DNA from: Lysobacterales bacterium
Lineage (GTDB): Bacteria; Pseudomonadota; Gammaproteobacteria; Xanthomonadales; SZUA-36
Assembly (NCBI GenBank): GCA_013001885.1
Contig: JABDLD010000009.1
Coordinates: forward strand, 20,567 to 84,566
DNA: 64,000 nt
Reading direction: 5' to 3'
Positions 27,389 through 37,490 of the stretch are shown here, in pieces. Numbering within the stretch: the stretch's first letter is position 1; each line of letters starts with the position of its first letter. The notes beneath the pieces are model-generated. The model was given only the letters and a program-made list of their open reading frames with translations, was not told where the DNA came from and made no database searches. The translations under genes were made by a program, and so were the position numbers.

Positions 27389-27666
27389 CGTTGTGGTATT
27401 CACGCCACACGCTCCGCACCTACATTCCGGAAAAATCAGTAAAGACTCCACCGCACAGGCTGCAAATCCATAAAAATCGTGAGCTTAGCCGCGCCTGGCG
27501 AACATATTTGCAGAACCGGTCAGCGAGCCGCACGGGGCGCCTCTGTAGCTAATATACAACAAGCACAGTAAATACCTAACATACTGATATTAAAGCTTTG
27601 TTTTACCTATTTTTTCTGATAGCATGGCTGTCCCGCGTTGAAATGACGAGGTTGGGTTCTGCCCCG
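27389..27666. other. 278-base intergenic region
   Basis: No gene or convincing terminator is visible after thrC. The stretch from about 27548 to 27625 is clearly A+T-rich against its surroundings and is the likely place for the promoter of the following IPTL-CTERM gene; no clean -35/-10 pair stands out. Confidence 0.4.
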
Positions 27667-29262
27667 ATGCATAAATTGGTTAAAACACTGGCGCTCTTAA
27701 TTTTGACCGCGGCATCCGCTGCGCTGTCAGCCGCGCCCGTGGGTTACAGCATCAACTCTGACAGCGGCTCCAATGATTCCGATGGCCTGTACCGGATTGA
27801 CCTGGAGACGGGCCAGGAGCTTGAGCGCATCGGAACGGTTCAGACCACAACGTTACAGACGTTTCTGGACGTCGAAGGCCTGGCGTTTTCTGCGAATGGC
27901 CAGCTCTTCGGAATCGACGACGAACAACTCAAGCTGTTTCCAATCGACCTGGATAATTCTGCCTTCGTCGATCCGAACGAAACCATTTCCATCTCCGGTT
28001 TGACCGCACAGAATAACGATTTTGGGATGACGTTTGCCTGCGACAACAACCTGTACGTCTCTTCTATCAAGGAAGGATATTTGTACCGGGTCAGCAGCAG
28101 CGGCGCAGCCAGCGCGGTAGGCCCTCTGGGCGTCAACATCAGCGCCCTGGCGGCGAACGGCGACGAGCTTTTCGGTCTGAGTAACGGAACCGAAGGCGTG
28201 GGCGCCAACGGTCCGCCCAAACTTTACAAAATCAACATGGAAACCGGCGCCGCCACTGAGATCGGCCCACTCGGGGCTGTAGCGCCTTACACCGAGGGCG
28301 GATTGGCGTTCGACGAAAATGGCGAACTCTGGGCGATCACCGACCGGGCGACCCAGTTGCTGGGCAGCCAGGTGCTTAAACTGGACTTGACCACTGGAGC
28401 GGCTACCGTCGTCTCCAACACCAACGTGCAGGGCTTTGAAAGCCTGGCCATTACCTCCCCCCGCGGTTGCGCACCCACCGGTAACGGCGATTACGCTTCC
28501 TTTATCGTGCAGACTCGTTTCGTTGACCAGAACAACATTACACCGGTCACCCTCAACATTCAGTGCAATGACGGGTTCTGGGGTGACAGCTCTCGCACGC
28601 TTGCCGCCGAAGAGGATTCCTACGGACGCTATCAATACCGTTTTATCGTTGAAGATTTTATCGACGGTGCTCTGAATTGCGAAATCTGGGAAGACAGCCC
28701 CGCCGGGTATACGCCGGAGTACGATTGCCAGATCGATTCCGCTTGTTCATCCAACGCGGGAACGGGCCCCTGTTCGTTTGACGGGATCGGCATCGATCAG
28801 GAAGAGGTCTGCATCATTGAAAACCGCGTCAGTCCAGTGGACGTAACGGTAACCAAGGAATGGCTTTACCAGCGGGAAGACCTGATTATCGACGACTCCG
28901 CCATCATCGAACTCTATTGCGCCAGCATATTCGATGGTGACGGTGAGAGAGTTCAAACCGGTTTGATGCGCTGGTCCTGGCTTTTTGACGGCAGCCCCGC
29001 AAGCCAGGTCGCAACGATCAATCCCAGCTTCAAAAACAATTCACAGTGCTGGACCGAAGAACCCACTGTAGCCAGCGCCGTAGAAACTGAAAGCAGCTGC
29101 GCAGACCCCGTTCTGATCCCGCTGGGGGATGCCGGAAAAACCTGCACGGTCTACAACACGGTATTCTTCGAAGGCATCCCCACCCTCAGCCAGTATGGCC
29201 TGCTGTTGATTTCGGCACTGATGCTGGTGACCGGTTTGATTGCAGTAAGACGGGCCGGTTAA
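27667..29262 (+). CDS. Secreted IPTL-CTERM protein with beta-propeller-like N-terminal region
   Basis: A 531-residue protein (ATG 27667; in-frame ATG 27643 and TTG 27598 are alternatives) with a signal peptide (about 1-23). Residues 25-290 show repeated GLYRIDLETG / YKINMETGAATEIG / LKLDLTTGAATVV units, like a propeller. A Cys-rich middle follows. The end (502-531) reads IPTLSQYGLLLIS, a hydrophobic helix and RR, the IPTL-CTERM sorting signal. Proteins with this tail are thought to be processed by an exosortase (XrtH type) and displayed at the surface. No exosortase gene is in the window. Function otherwise unknown. Confidence 0.82.
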   Translation: MHKLVKTLALLILTAASAALSAAPVGYSINSDSGSNDSDGLYRIDLETGQELERIGTVQTTTLQTFLDVEGLAFSANGQLFGIDDEQLKLFPIDLDNSAFVDPNETISISGLTAQNNDFGMTFACDNNLYVSSIKEGYLYRVSSSGAASAVGPLGVNISALAANGDELFGLSNGTEGVGANGPPKLYKINMETGAATEIGPLGAVAPYTEGGLAFDENGELWAITDRATQLLGSQVLKLDLTTGAATVVSNTNVQGFESLAITSPRGCAPTGNGDYASFIVQTRFVDQNNITPVTLNIQCNDGFWGDSSRTLAAEEDSYGRYQYRFIVEDFIDGALNCEIWEDSPAGYTPEYDCQIDSACSSNAGTGPCSFDGIGIDQEEVCIIENRVSPVDVTVTKEWLYQREDLIIDDSAIIELYCASIFDGDGERVQTGLMRWSWLFDGSPASQVATINPSFKNNSQCWTEEPTVASAVETESSCADPVLIPLGDAGKTCTVYNTVFFEGIPTLSQYGLLLISALMLVTGLIAVRRAG

Positions 29263-29317
29263 TCATCCGCACCCGGTTTGCGTTAAACTTCCCCTAATCT
29301 GAAGCACGGAGTACGAC

Positions 29318-29566
29318 ATGGGTATTGGTGGAATCAGCATGTGGCAGCTTCTGATATTGCTGCTTATCGTTGTCCTGGTATTCGGAACCAAGCGGCTGCG
29401 GAACATGGGCGGCGATCTCGGTGCCGCGGTGAAGGGTTTCCGTAAAGGCATGGAGGAAGTCAAGGACGATGTGGAAGAAAAGCTGGAGCCGGACCAGATA
29501 GCCCCCGAGAAGAGCGCCGAAGCCCCAACCGGGGAAGCGGCCAAAAACAAGTCATCTTCGAGCTAG
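29318..29566 (+). CDS. tatA: Sec-independent translocase TatA
   Basis: An 82-residue protein: a short N-terminal membrane helix beginning [20 protein letters not shown], the [14 protein letters not shown] hinge, then an amphipathic helix and acidic tail, the TatA layout. TatA oligomers form the passage for folded proteins. A GGAG lies before ATG. First of tatABC. Confidence 0.95.
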   Translation: MGIGGISMWQLLILLLIVVLVFGTKRLRNMGGDLGAAVKGFRKGMEEVKDDVEEKLEPDQIAPEKSAEAPTGEAAKNKSSSS

Positions 29567-29575
29567 AACCGCGTC

Positions 29576-29893
29576 ATGTTTGACGTTGGATTTGCAGAGA
29601 TTCTGCTACTTTCCCTCGTCGGCCTCCTGGTTCTGGGCCCCGAAAGGCTGCCCCGCGTTGCACGCACTCTGGGCGGCCTGGCACGCAAAGCCCGCGGCAG
29701 CTGGCTGAGCCTCAAGCGCACCATCGATGCAGAGATGCGCGCTGAAGAACTCAAAGAACCCCTCAAGCATTTTGAAAAAGAAATCAAATCTACCGTGGAC
29801 GAGGTCCGGTCAGGCGTCAGTTCCCTGAAGGACTTTGAGCCCCCCCAGCCGGATTCAACCGATAAATTGGGAAAAACCAATGATGGAGACTAA
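29576..29893 (+). CDS. tatB: Sec-independent translocase TatB
   Basis: A 105-residue protein opening [20 protein letters not shown] with the conserved [15 protein letters not shown] after the membrane helix, then a long amphipathic and coiled region. TatB with TatC recognises twin-arginine signals. It starts nine bases after tatA and overlaps tatC. Confidence 0.95.
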   Translation: MFDVGFAEILLLSLVGLLVLGPERLPRVARTLGGLARKARGSWLSLKRTIDAEMRAEELKEPLKHFEKEIKSTVDEVRSGVSSLKDFEPPQPDSTDKLGKTNDGD

Positions 29894-30674
29894 TCCGGGC
29901 GACCAGGAGCTGAGTTTCCTGGAGCACCTGGTGGAGCTGCGCAGCCGCCTGCTGAAAGCCTGTTTTGCAGTTCTGGTGGTGCTGGTTATCCTGTTGCCGT
30001 TTTCGCGCAAACTCTACCAGGCGCTGGCGGCTCCACTGACCGCGGTCTTGCCGGAAGGCAGCAGCATGATCGCCATTGACGTCGCATCGCCGTTCCTGAC
30101 GCCATTCAAGCTTGCTCTGTTGCTGGCCCTGATTCTGTCCATTCCGGTTGTGCTCTATCAGCTGTGGGCTTTCGTCGCACCCGCCCTGTATCGGCAGGAA
30201 AAGCGCCTGGCCCGGCCGCTGCTCTATTCAGCCGTCTTTCTTTTCTATGCGGGCTGTGCTTTCGCCTATTTCGTCGTATTTCCACTGGTCTTTGGTTTTT
30301 TCACCCGCGTGGCGCCCGAAGGTGTGGCCGTGATGACGGATATCAGCAAGTATCTCGACTTCGTGATGACGCTGTTTCTGGCCTTTGGAATCACCTTTGA
30401 AGTGCCCATAGCGACGATCATACTGGTGGCGACGGGAGTGACCACGGTCGAGAAGCTCAAGAAAATGCGCGCCTACGTGCTGGTCGGAGCTTTTGCCCTG
30501 GGCATGTTGCTAACGCCCCCGGACGTCATTTCGCAGACACTGCTGGCTTTGCCCATGTGGCTATTGTTCGAAATTGGTATTTTCATGTCGTGGTTGCTGT
30601 TGCCGCACCGCAGAGCCGAAGCCGCTGAAACCGGAGATGGAGACGGCGAAACGAAAGATCAGGCCACCAGCTGA
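29880..30674 (+). CDS. tatC: Sec-independent translocase TatC
   Basis: A 264-residue protein with six membrane helices. Opening [18 protein letters not shown] and [12 protein letters not shown] are TatC signatures. Start taken at ATG 29880, with GGGA seven bases upstream; ATG 29883 follows directly. It overlaps tatB by 14 bases and its last 16 bases overlap the convergent BPSS1780-like gene. Confidence 0.95.
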   Translation: MMETNPGDQELSFLEHLVELRSRLLKACFAVLVVLVILLPFSRKLYQALAAPLTAVLPEGSSMIAIDVASPFLTPFKLALLLALILSIPVVLYQLWAFVAPALYRQEKRLARPLLYSAVFLFYAGCAFAYFVVFPLVFGFFTRVAPEGVAVMTDISKYLDFVMTLFLAFGITFEVPIATIILVATGVTTVEKLKKMRAYVLVGAFALGMLLTPPDVISQTLLALPMWLLFEIGIFMSWLLLPHRRAEAAETGDGDGETKDQATS

Positions 30675-31501
30675 CCATCGTCCTCCGGCGGTGGTTCCAG
30701 ATCTTCCCTTGCTCCGAAAATCTCCAGGTAAGAACAATACTGGGCACCAAACAGAAGCATTTGAAAGGCGAGCATCAGGATCATGATGGCGGTCATCACG
30801 ATGACCGATAACACTCCGCCGGATCCGGCCAGGCTGATTAACACTCCGCTGATGAGCGCGACGGGGATGAGCATCACGACCAAACCCAGCAACAACATGA
30901 CAAACGGCCTCCAGTTCACCACCAGAGCTTGCAGGCCTTCCAGCAGGGCAGGTAAGATTTTTCGATCGCCAAACCAGATCAGCGGAATGGTGAAATAACT
31001 TAGTGTACCGCTGACCGAAACACCGATCAGGAAAGCCAGCGCGAGGCGGCCAATAGCCTCCTGGTCCAACTGGCTCAGCGACTCGATATCCCCCTGCTCC
31101 AGACGTGACATGAGTGCCGGATCGAGCTCTCCTGCACTGCCGGAGAGCGCGAGCGACATGCTGAGAATGCCCGCCACAAAAACCAGCGCCCCCAGCAGGA
31201 AAAGACGCCCGGTGTGGGTCCCGGACAACAATGGTCTGAACAACAGGTTGATCGTGGGCAAGCCACCACGCCTTGTCACGTCGAAAGCTTCGAGGATGCC
31301 TGCGCTCAATGCCGGCACCGAGACAATAACCAGAAAACCAATCAACGGCAGCTGGGTCAACCCCAGGATGACCTGCATCAGCACGGCAATCAGCAACAGA
31401 CGCCCAGTTCGCACACGCAGCAGAGCGAAACTCTTGATCAGCCAGCCCATTCCTTCGCTGAACGACAGACTGCGGAGAGGTGCGGGGGAACGGTTCTGCA
31501 T
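30659..31501 (-). CDS. BPSS1780-like polytopic membrane protein of unknown function
   Basis: A 280-residue protein with about six membrane helices; it opens with a soluble stretch containing [17 protein letters not shown]. It resembles the BPSS1780/DUF2189-like group of uncharacterised membrane proteins. No Shine-Dalgarno is apparent at ATG 31501, but the upstream LOG gene stops three bases earlier, which suggests translational coupling. Function unknown. Confidence 0.65.
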   Translation of the reverse strand: MQNRSPAPLRSLSFSEGMGWLIKSFALLRVRTGRLLLIAVLMQVILGLTQLPLIGFLVIVSVPALSAGILEAFDVTRRGGLPTINLLFRPLLSGTHTGRLFLLGALVFVAGILSMSLALSGSAGELDPALMSRLEQGDIESLSQLDQEAIGRLALAFLIGVSVSGTLSYFTIPLIWFGDRKILPALLEGLQALVVNWRPFVMLLLGLVVMLIPVALISGVLISLAGSGGVLSVIVMTAIMILMLAFQMLLFGAQYCSYLEIFGAREDLEPPPEDDGQLVA

Positions 31502-31504
31502 AAG

Positions 31505-32134
31505 CTATTTTCGCACGGCAGCGAACTTTCGCTCGTTGCGGCTCCATTTTCTGGCGGACCGCATGGCATCGAACACCTGTTCAGGTTCATCCACGACTGA
31601 CCACATGTCCAGGTGCCGTTCCGACATGAATCGTTCACTCACGCTGTGCTCGAGAAAATCCACCAGGCGGTCAAAATAGTGATTGGTGTTGACCAGCACA
31701 ATCGGGCCCAGGAAGTCACCCAGGCGTTTCAGGGTGAGGACCTCGAAAACCTCTTCAAAAGTTCCGCTGCCGCCCGGCAAAGAAATCACCGCATCGGAAT
31801 CGGCGATCATCCGGTGTTTGCGCTCACGCATATTCGCCACGACTTCAAGCTTGCTCAGGGCTCCGTGTCCATGTTCCACGGTGTTGAGAAAGCCGGGAAT
31901 CACGCCATGCACGTGGCCGCCCTCGGCCAGTGCGCTGTTCGCCATCGCGCCCATCAGCCCAACGCCGCCGCCACCGTACACAACCGATACGCCGGACCGG
32001 CCCAGAACCGCGCCCAGCCTGGAAGCGGCCTGATAGTAGCTGTCATGGAGAGCGCCGCTGGAAGAGGCATAGACCGTGACGCGCCGCACCTGAACCGGTG
32101 TTGAGTGCTTCTCTGCCTCCATATCCTGTTTCAT
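31505..32134 (-). CDS. LOG-family nucleotide 5'-monophosphate phosphoribohydrolase
   Basis: A 209-residue Rossmann-like protein with VVYGGGGVGLMGAMANSAL and SLPGGSGTFEEVFEVLT; the latter is the PGGxGTxxE motif of LOG and nucleotidase-like enzymes. Such proteins cleave the base from AMP or cytokinin nucleotides. AGGGGG upstream supports ATG 32134. It is paired with the BPSS1780-like gene. Confidence 0.9.
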   Translation of the reverse strand: MKQDMEAEKHSTPVQVRRVTVYASSSGALHDSYYQAASRLGAVLGRSGVSVVYGGGGVGLMGAMANSALAEGGHVHGVIPGFLNTVEHGHGALSKLEVVANMRERKHRMIADSDAVISLPGGSGTFEEVFEVLTLKRLGDFLGPIVLVNTNHYFDRLVDFLEHSVSERFMSERHLDMWSVVDEPEQVFDAMRSARKWSRNERKFAAVRK

Positions 32135-32208
32135 CCTGATCCCCCTGGCCGGGCGGGTATTCGCGCCCCGCCTATTGTAATATGAACTCGAATCAAAGGA
32201 GGCACCCG

Positions 32209-32823
32209 TTGAACCAACGATCCAATCCGCTCAACACATCACCAATCACCGACACTCCGGTCTCGTTCGGTATCATCGTGATTTGCGCCATCGTATTTTT
32301 CACCGGCTTTCAACCCGGCGGGCTTGCCTTATGGCCGCTTGAAAGCGGGTTTTTCACCCCGTGGCAGCTGGTCAGTTATGCCTTTCTCCACGGCAGCTTC
32401 AATCACTTGTTTTTTAACATGTTCGCAGTCTGGATGTTCGGCACGCCGCTGGAACGCTCCTGGGGCAGCCAGCGCTTTATCAGCTTCTATGGAGCCTGTG
32501 TTGTGGGTGCGGCCGTCATCCAATTGCTGGTACAGGTATTCGAGGGCGGGATTTATCCCACCATCGGTGCATCCGGAGGTGTATTTGGCCTTCTGCTGGC
32601 TTACGGCGTCATGTGGCCCAACAACAAGATTTTCCTGTTATTGCTGCCGGTCCCCATTGCGGCCAAGTGGTTCGTGCTGATCTACGGCGCCATCGAGTTG
32701 ATGCTGGGCCTCTCCCGGGCCATGCCGGGTATCGCACATTTCGCCCACCTGGGCGGGATGCTGTTCGGCGCCGCCCTGTTGTACAAGTGGGGTTGGCGGC
32801 CGGGTATGACCTGGAAGCGTTAA
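32209..32823 (+). CDS. Rhomboid-family intramembrane serine protease
   Basis: A 204-residue protein with six membrane helices. The catalytic dyad is visible: Ser122 in GASGGVFG and His180 in AHFAHLGGMLFGA; HGSFNHLFFNMFAVWMFG is the conserved loop-1/helix-2 region. I take TTG 32209 as start because AGGAGG (32197-32202) is ideally placed; the ATG at 32182 precedes that site and lacks its own. Substrates unknown. Confidence 0.92.
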   Translation: MNQRSNPLNTSPITDTPVSFGIIVICAIVFFTGFQPGGLALWPLESGFFTPWQLVSYAFLHGSFNHLFFNMFAVWMFGTPLERSWGSQRFISFYGACVVGAAVIQLLVQVFEGGIYPTIGASGGVFGLLLAYGVMWPNNKIFLLLLPVPIAAKWFVLIYGAIELMLGLSRAMPGIAHFAHLGGMLFGAALLYKWGWRPGMTWKR

Positions 32824-32833
32824 CGCAGCGGAA

Positions 32834-33040
32834 TCAGTCTTCCAGTATGAACGTCACTTTCAGGATCACACGGAATTCTGTGATATGGCCCTGGCCGTCA
32901 CAGGAAACCTTCTGGCCTTCTACCCACGCCCCTTTCACATTCTTCAATGTCTGGCTGGCACGCTTCACGCCCTTGCGGGTGGCGTCTTCAAATGACTCTT
33001 TGGAGGAAGCAATAATTTCGGTGACTCTTGCAACGGACAT
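32834..33040 (-). CDS. Dodecin
   Basis: A 68-residue protein beginning MSVARVTEIIASSKESFEDA with later KNVKGAWVEGQKV, the flavin-stacking Trp segment. Dodecins form dodecameric shells that store or buffer flavins. ATG 33040 has AAGGAG upstream. Confidence 0.95.
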   Translation of the reverse strand: MSVARVTEIIASSKESFEDATRKGVKRASQTLKNVKGAWVEGQKVSCDGQGHITEFRVILKVTFILED

Positions 33041-33099
33041 TTCGAATACTCCTTTCATTGATTGTGGCTCTTTCCCTGATCATAGGATGATATCCGCAA

Positions 33100-35310
33100 T
33101 TAATCAAAACGATTGCCTCCAAACGGGTTGCCCACGTAGAAATAAACGGCGCTGTCGCCGCCGTCACTTTGACCAAATGCGAGATACACCGGACCGATCG
33201 GCGTATCCGCACCCAAAAAAGCACTGGCTGAATACCGCAAATTGTCAAACCCGATGTCCCGGCCAAAGTCCCAGACGTTACCGGCTTCCAGCGTGAAACC
33301 GGCGTAGGCCGGAACCAGGTCCAGCTGGTTGAGCCTGCGATAATAAACGAACCGGGCCAGCGCGGCCTGCCGGCCGGTCAGCTGATTAGGCACGAGGCCG
33401 GAGAGACGGCCCAGGCCGCCCAGTTGATACCAGCTTTCCAGCGGCGCCTTGTCATCAAAACTGTAGCCACCCTCGTAACTGACCACGAAGGTATTTTTCT
33501 CACGTGACCAGGCAACAGAGCCCGTTGCGGACAGCTGATGGTAATTGAACGCTGCGCCGAGCTTGTCCACAGCGTAGAGATATCTCAAACGATGCGTCAT
33601 TCCGGACGTGGGGAACCAGAGGTAGTCCAGGCTGTCGTGCTGAAAATCAAGCTGGAGTTCCCCGATTTTGACGGTGTCATCGATCGGAAAATCCAGGCTG
33701 CCCTGGATCAGGTCCGCATCTCCCCTGGCAAATCGGTAGCCAAATTTCACCCGGTCGGTATTGCTCAGGTTACGTCCGATATCCAGCCCGAAACCCAAAC
33801 CGGAGATTTCGAATTCGGCGATGTTGACGTCGTCCTGCCACAGGTTGTAATTCTGCCTGCGCCAAAATAATTCCGGCTCGACGAACCAATTGGCTTTGAG
33901 ATCGACCGGTTGGTAGAAATCGAAACTGAGTTCATCTTCACGGCCAATGGAGGCCCGAACACGCAACTCCCCGCCCAGACTGTTCAGCGCGTTGCGCGTA
34001 TAGGCCAGGCCAAGCTTGAAATCCGATTGGGCAGAAAAATCGCTGGACAATTCGAGACCCAATTGCAGGTAATTCGGTCCCCAGTCACGCGGGTTTGCAC
34101 TGACCACGAGCCCTTGCTCTCCCTGCTCGTTCTTCACGATGTCGTAGGTCACCGATTCAAACAGATCCAGGCTGTATATGCTGTCTACGCTTTTATTCAG
34201 ATTACTGAGATTGACCGTGTCACCCGGCTCAACGCCCAGGCGGGACCTGATGATGGAGTCGTTCAATACCGACCGGTTATCAATTTCCACGAACTCGATT
34301 TTGAATTCAGCCGCGGCCTTGGCCAACGGACTGACCTGTCGCGGTTTTTCCTGGCCGGCCAGCGCTGCCAGCTGGGTCCGCTGCAAAATGGCCGCTTCGT
34401 AGCCCAGCGGCACAATCCCTGCCGCCCCGTCAAAATCAGCAGAGCTGAAATTCCCCAGTTGCGGCGAAATCAACACGTCCCCCGGTCCGAGTAAAGCGAT
34501 CTGCCGATCCGCGTTTCTGCGGGTCAGAAAATTGGTTAACTGTTCCGTCACGCTGAGCACCGAGGTCAGTTGCTCTTCGGTCAGCATGGGGCTGGAAATA
34601 TCAACGGCAATAATTACATCCGCACCCATCGAACGAACGATATCGACCGGAAGGTTATTTGACATTCCCCCGTCCACCAGCAAACGGCCGTCGATTCGGA
34701 CCGGTGCAAAAACACCGGGAACGGACATGCTCGCCCGAATGGCATTGGGCAGGTTGCCGTTAGCCAGAACGACAGCCTCCCCGGTCACCAGGTCGGTGGC
34801 GAGCGCCCGGAACGGAATCGGAAACCGGTCGAAATCCGGTTCGTCTTTAACCGGCAGAAAAAGCTGGTTGAAAATCTGGTCCAGGTGCTGTCCTTCGATT
34901 GCGCCCAGCGGCAACTGAACTTTGCCGTCGTTGAATCCAATGCGGTAGGGAATGTAAAACTCAGCCTCGATGGCCTTTTTCCTCATCGTGCGATTTTTGC
35001 GAGCTGGGCTGTCTTTAAGCGCGCTGTTCCAATCAGTTTTAATCAGAATATTCTCGATCTGATCAGCACTGTGGCCCGATGCGTAAAGTCCGCCAATGAT
35101 GGCCCCCATGCTCGTTCCAGCGATGTAGTCAACGGGCAGTCCAAGTTCTTCGATTGCTTTCAATACCCCAACGTGAGCCCCGCCCCGGGCGCCGCCTCCG
35201 CTCAGGGCAAGGCCTATCTTCGGACGCTCAGCGTTGTCTTCGGCGCACAAGTCGTGCGGAAAAAACAGCAGTAATACAGCCAACGCTGCAGCGAATCGTA
35301 GAATCAACAT
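33100..35310 (-). CDS. PlpD/RssA-like patatin phospholipase with C-terminal Omp85-type barrel
   Basis: A 736-residue protein: signal peptide (1-23), patatin domain (about 30-320) with GLALSGGGARGGAHVGVL, nucleophile Ser67 in GTSMG and Asp213 in VDGGMSNNLP, a POTRA-like region (about 335-405) and a C-terminal 16-strand-type barrel ending in Phe-Asp. This matches the P. aeruginosa PlpD type Vd autotransporter in order and size (728 residues there). It would be lodged in the outer membrane with a lipolytic passenger. Divergent from acs. Confidence 0.92.
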   Translation of the reverse strand: MLILRFAAALAVLLLFFPHDLCAEDNAERPKIGLALSGGGARGGAHVGVLKAIEELGLPVDYIAGTSMGAIIGGLYASGHSADQIENILIKTDWNSALKDSPARKNRTMRKKAIEAEFYIPYRIGFNDGKVQLPLGAIEGQHLDQIFNQLFLPVKDEPDFDRFPIPFRALATDLVTGEAVVLANGNLPNAIRASMSVPGVFAPVRIDGRLLVDGGMSNNLPVDIVRSMGADVIIAVDISSPMLTEEQLTSVLSVTEQLTNFLTRRNADRQIALLGPGDVLISPQLGNFSSADFDGAAGIVPLGYEAAILQRTQLAALAGQEKPRQVSPLAKAAAEFKIEFVEIDNRSVLNDSIIRSRLGVEPGDTVNLSNLNKSVDSIYSLDLFESVTYDIVKNEQGEQGLVVSANPRDWGPNYLQLGLELSSDFSAQSDFKLGLAYTRNALNSLGGELRVRASIGREDELSFDFYQPVDLKANWFVEPELFWRRQNYNLWQDDVNIAEFEISGLGFGLDIGRNLSNTDRVKFGYRFARGDADLIQGSLDFPIDDTVKIGELQLDFQHDSLDYLWFPTSGMTHRLRYLYAVDKLGAAFNYHQLSATGSVAWSREKNTFVVSYEGGYSFDDKAPLESWYQLGGLGRLSGLVPNQLTGRQAALARFVYYRRLNQLDLVPAYAGFTLEAGNVWDFGRDIGFDNLRYSASAFLGADTPIGPVYLAFGQSDGGDSAVYFYVGNPFGGNRFD

Positions 35311-35464
35311 TTTCGATCACCGATAAAGAAATAGTAAGTCCAAGAGTATAAAGGACACCTCTTACGCGGGAGTGATGATTGAGACAAAAATGATCCGGGA
35401 CATGAAAGTTGTTTGAATCTGCAGCTAGAATGTTCTTAACTTTGACACCAGAAAAGGTAAGAAC

Positions 35465-37414
35465 ATGAGCAATATTTACCCGGCACCCGAGTATTTCAAA
35501 GCACGCGCGCACCTTAACAAAGAAAAATATCAACGTGTCTACCAGGAATCCGTTGAACACAATGAAGCTTTTTGGGCTGAAACAGCCAAAAGACTGGACT
35601 GGTTTTCTTTCCCCACCAAGATAAAGGATTGTTCCTTCGACAAGTCGGATCTGCACATCCGTTGGTATGAAGACGGTGTGCTGAACGCCTGCTACAACTG
35701 TCTTGACCGTCACCTGGATAAGCGCGGCGATCAGACCGCAATTATCTGGGAAGGGGACGACCCGACCCGCGATGCACACATTAGCTATTCCCAGCTTTAC
35801 CGGCGTGTTTGCAGGATGGCCAATGTACTCAAGAAACGGGGGGTGAAAAAGGGTGACCGGGTGACAATCTATATGCCCATGATCCCCGAGGCGGCCGTAG
35901 CCATGCTGGCCTGCGCCCGGATTGGCGCCGTGCACTCCATCGTGTTCGGCGGTTTCTCACCGGATGCACTCGCTGGCCGGATTGTCGATTGCGACTCCAA
36001 CACCGTCATCACCGCTGATGAAGGAGTCCGCGGCGGACGCAAAGTGCCGCTGAAGGCCAATGTAGATGCCGCCTGTGAACGGGAAGGCGTGATGGATTGC
36101 CTGCAGTCGGTGATCGTAATTCGAAACACCGGCGGGGATGTCAACTGGACTGACGGCCGCGATTACTGGTACCACGAGGATGAAGAAAGCGTGGACGACG
36201 ACTGCCCGGTCGAGGAAATGAACGCCGAAGATCCGCTGTTTATCCTGTACACCTCGGGCTCCACCGGCAAGCCCAAGGGCGTGCTACACACGACCGGCGG
36301 TTACATGGTCTATGCGGCCTACACGCACGAGATCGTATTCGACTATCACGAGGGCGATATTTATTGGTGCACCGCCGATGTCGGCTGGGTTACCGGACAC
36401 AGCTATATCGTGTATGGCCCGCTGGCAAACGGCGCGACCTCGTTGATGTTCGAAGGCGTTCCGAATTACCCCAGCCCCAGCCGTTTCTGGGAAGTTTGCG
36501 ACAAGCACCAGGTCAATATTTGCTACACCGCGCCCACGGCTATCCGGGCGCTGATGCGTGAGGGGGAAGGTCCGGTGAAGAAGACCTCACGCAAGTCCCT
36601 GCGCCTGTTGGGTTCGGTCGGTGAGCCGATCAATCCGGAAGCCTGGGACTGGTATTACAACGTTGTCGGCGACGGCCGCTGCCCGATCGTAGACACCTGG
36701 TGGCAAACCGAGACTGGCGGCATCATGATCAGTCCGCTGCCCGGAGCAACGGGTCTTAAACCGGGATCAGCAACCCAACCGCTGCCGGGCGTCATGCCGG
36801 CGCTTTTCGATGAGAAAGGCGTTGCTCTGCCGACGGAAGGCCCTGCCGCCGGACTGCTGGCCATTACCGAAAGCTGGCCGGGCCAGATGCGCACCGTTTA
36901 CGGTGATCACCAGCGCTTTGTCGATACCTATTTTTCAACCATTCCGGGCACCTACTTCACGGGTGACGGTTCCCGCCGCGACGAAGACGGTTATTACTGG
37001 ATTACCGGCCGCGTCGATGACGTGCTGAACGTTTCGGGGCACCGCCTGGGCACCGCTGAGATCGAAAGCGCGCTGGTTGCTCACCAGGCCGTGGCAGAGT
37101 CGGCGGTCGTGGGCTATCCGCACGAAATCAAAGGCGAAGGCATTTACGCCTATGTCACCCTGGTCAAGGGCCATGAGCCCTCGGACGAGCTTCGGACGGA
37201 ACTGCGCCAATGGGTGCGCAAAGAAATTGGCCCTATCGCAACGCCCGATATGCTGCAGTGGGCACCTGGACTGCCAAAGACACGTTCCGGAAAAATCATG
37301 CGCCGGATATTGCGCAAAATCGCGGCCAACGACTATGGAAACCTTGGTGACACCTCAACCCTCGCCGAACCTGAAGTCGTGCAGCGGCTGATCGATGAAC
37401 GAATGAATCGATAA
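35465..37414 (+). CDS. acs: Acetyl-CoA synthetase
   Basis: A 649-residue AMP-forming ligase, standard family length. Landmarks are [20 protein letters not shown] (ATP loop), [31 protein letters not shown] and the C-terminal TRSGKIMRR that carries the regulatory, acetylatable lysine. It activates acetate to acetyl-CoA. AAGG lies seven bases before ATG. A TAGAAT -10-like box is at 35426-35431 without a clear -35. Confidence 0.97.
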   Translation: MSNIYPAPEYFKARAHLNKEKYQRVYQESVEHNEAFWAETAKRLDWFSFPTKIKDCSFDKSDLHIRWYEDGVLNACYNCLDRHLDKRGDQTAIIWEGDDPTRDAHISYSQLYRRVCRMANVLKKRGVKKGDRVTIYMPMIPEAAVAMLACARIGAVHSIVFGGFSPDALAGRIVDCDSNTVITADEGVRGGRKVPLKANVDAACEREGVMDCLQSVIVIRNTGGDVNWTDGRDYWYHEDEESVDDDCPVEEMNAEDPLFILYTSGSTGKPKGVLHTTGGYMVYAAYTHEIVFDYHEGDIYWCTADVGWVTGHSYIVYGPLANGATSLMFEGVPNYPSPSRFWEVCDKHQVNICYTAPTAIRALMREGEGPVKKTSRKSLRLLGSVGEPINPEAWDWYYNVVGDGRCPIVDTWWQTETGGIMISPLPGATGLKPGSATQPLPGVMPALFDEKGVALPTEGPAAGLLAITESWPGQMRTVYGDHQRFVDTYFSTIPGTYFTGDGSRRDEDGYYWITGRVDDVLNVSGHRLGTAEIESALVAHQAVAESAVVGYPHEIKGEGIYAYVTLVKGHEPSDELRTELRQWVRKEIGPIATPDMLQWAPGLPKTRSGKIMRRILRKIAANDYGNLGDTSTLAEPEVVQRLIDERMNR

Positions 37415-37429
37415 TCTTCCCACTCTCTG

Positions 37430-37435
37430 TATAAT
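37430..37435 (+). promoter_or_regulatory. Likely -10 box of the kbp-like gene
   Basis: TATAAT, a perfect -10 hexamer, lies 55 bases before the ATG. No good -35 is seen 16-18 bases upstream, which falls in the acs stop region. Confidence 0.45.
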
Positions 37436-37439
37436 TTCA

Positions 37440-37469
37440 CTGGAGTTGCCCGGCAATGGGCAGCTCCAG
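37440..37469 (+). repeat. 12-base-pair hairpin in the 5' leader of the kbp-like gene
   Basis: CTGGAGTTGCCC (37440-37451) pairs with GGGCAGCTCCAG (37458-37469) with one G-U pair and a six-base loop. It begins at about the predicted transcription start and ends 21 bases before the ATG. No T-run follows, so it is not a standard terminator for acs. Confidence 0.7.
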
Positions 37470-37490
37470 CAGAGCAAACAGGAGAAGTGC

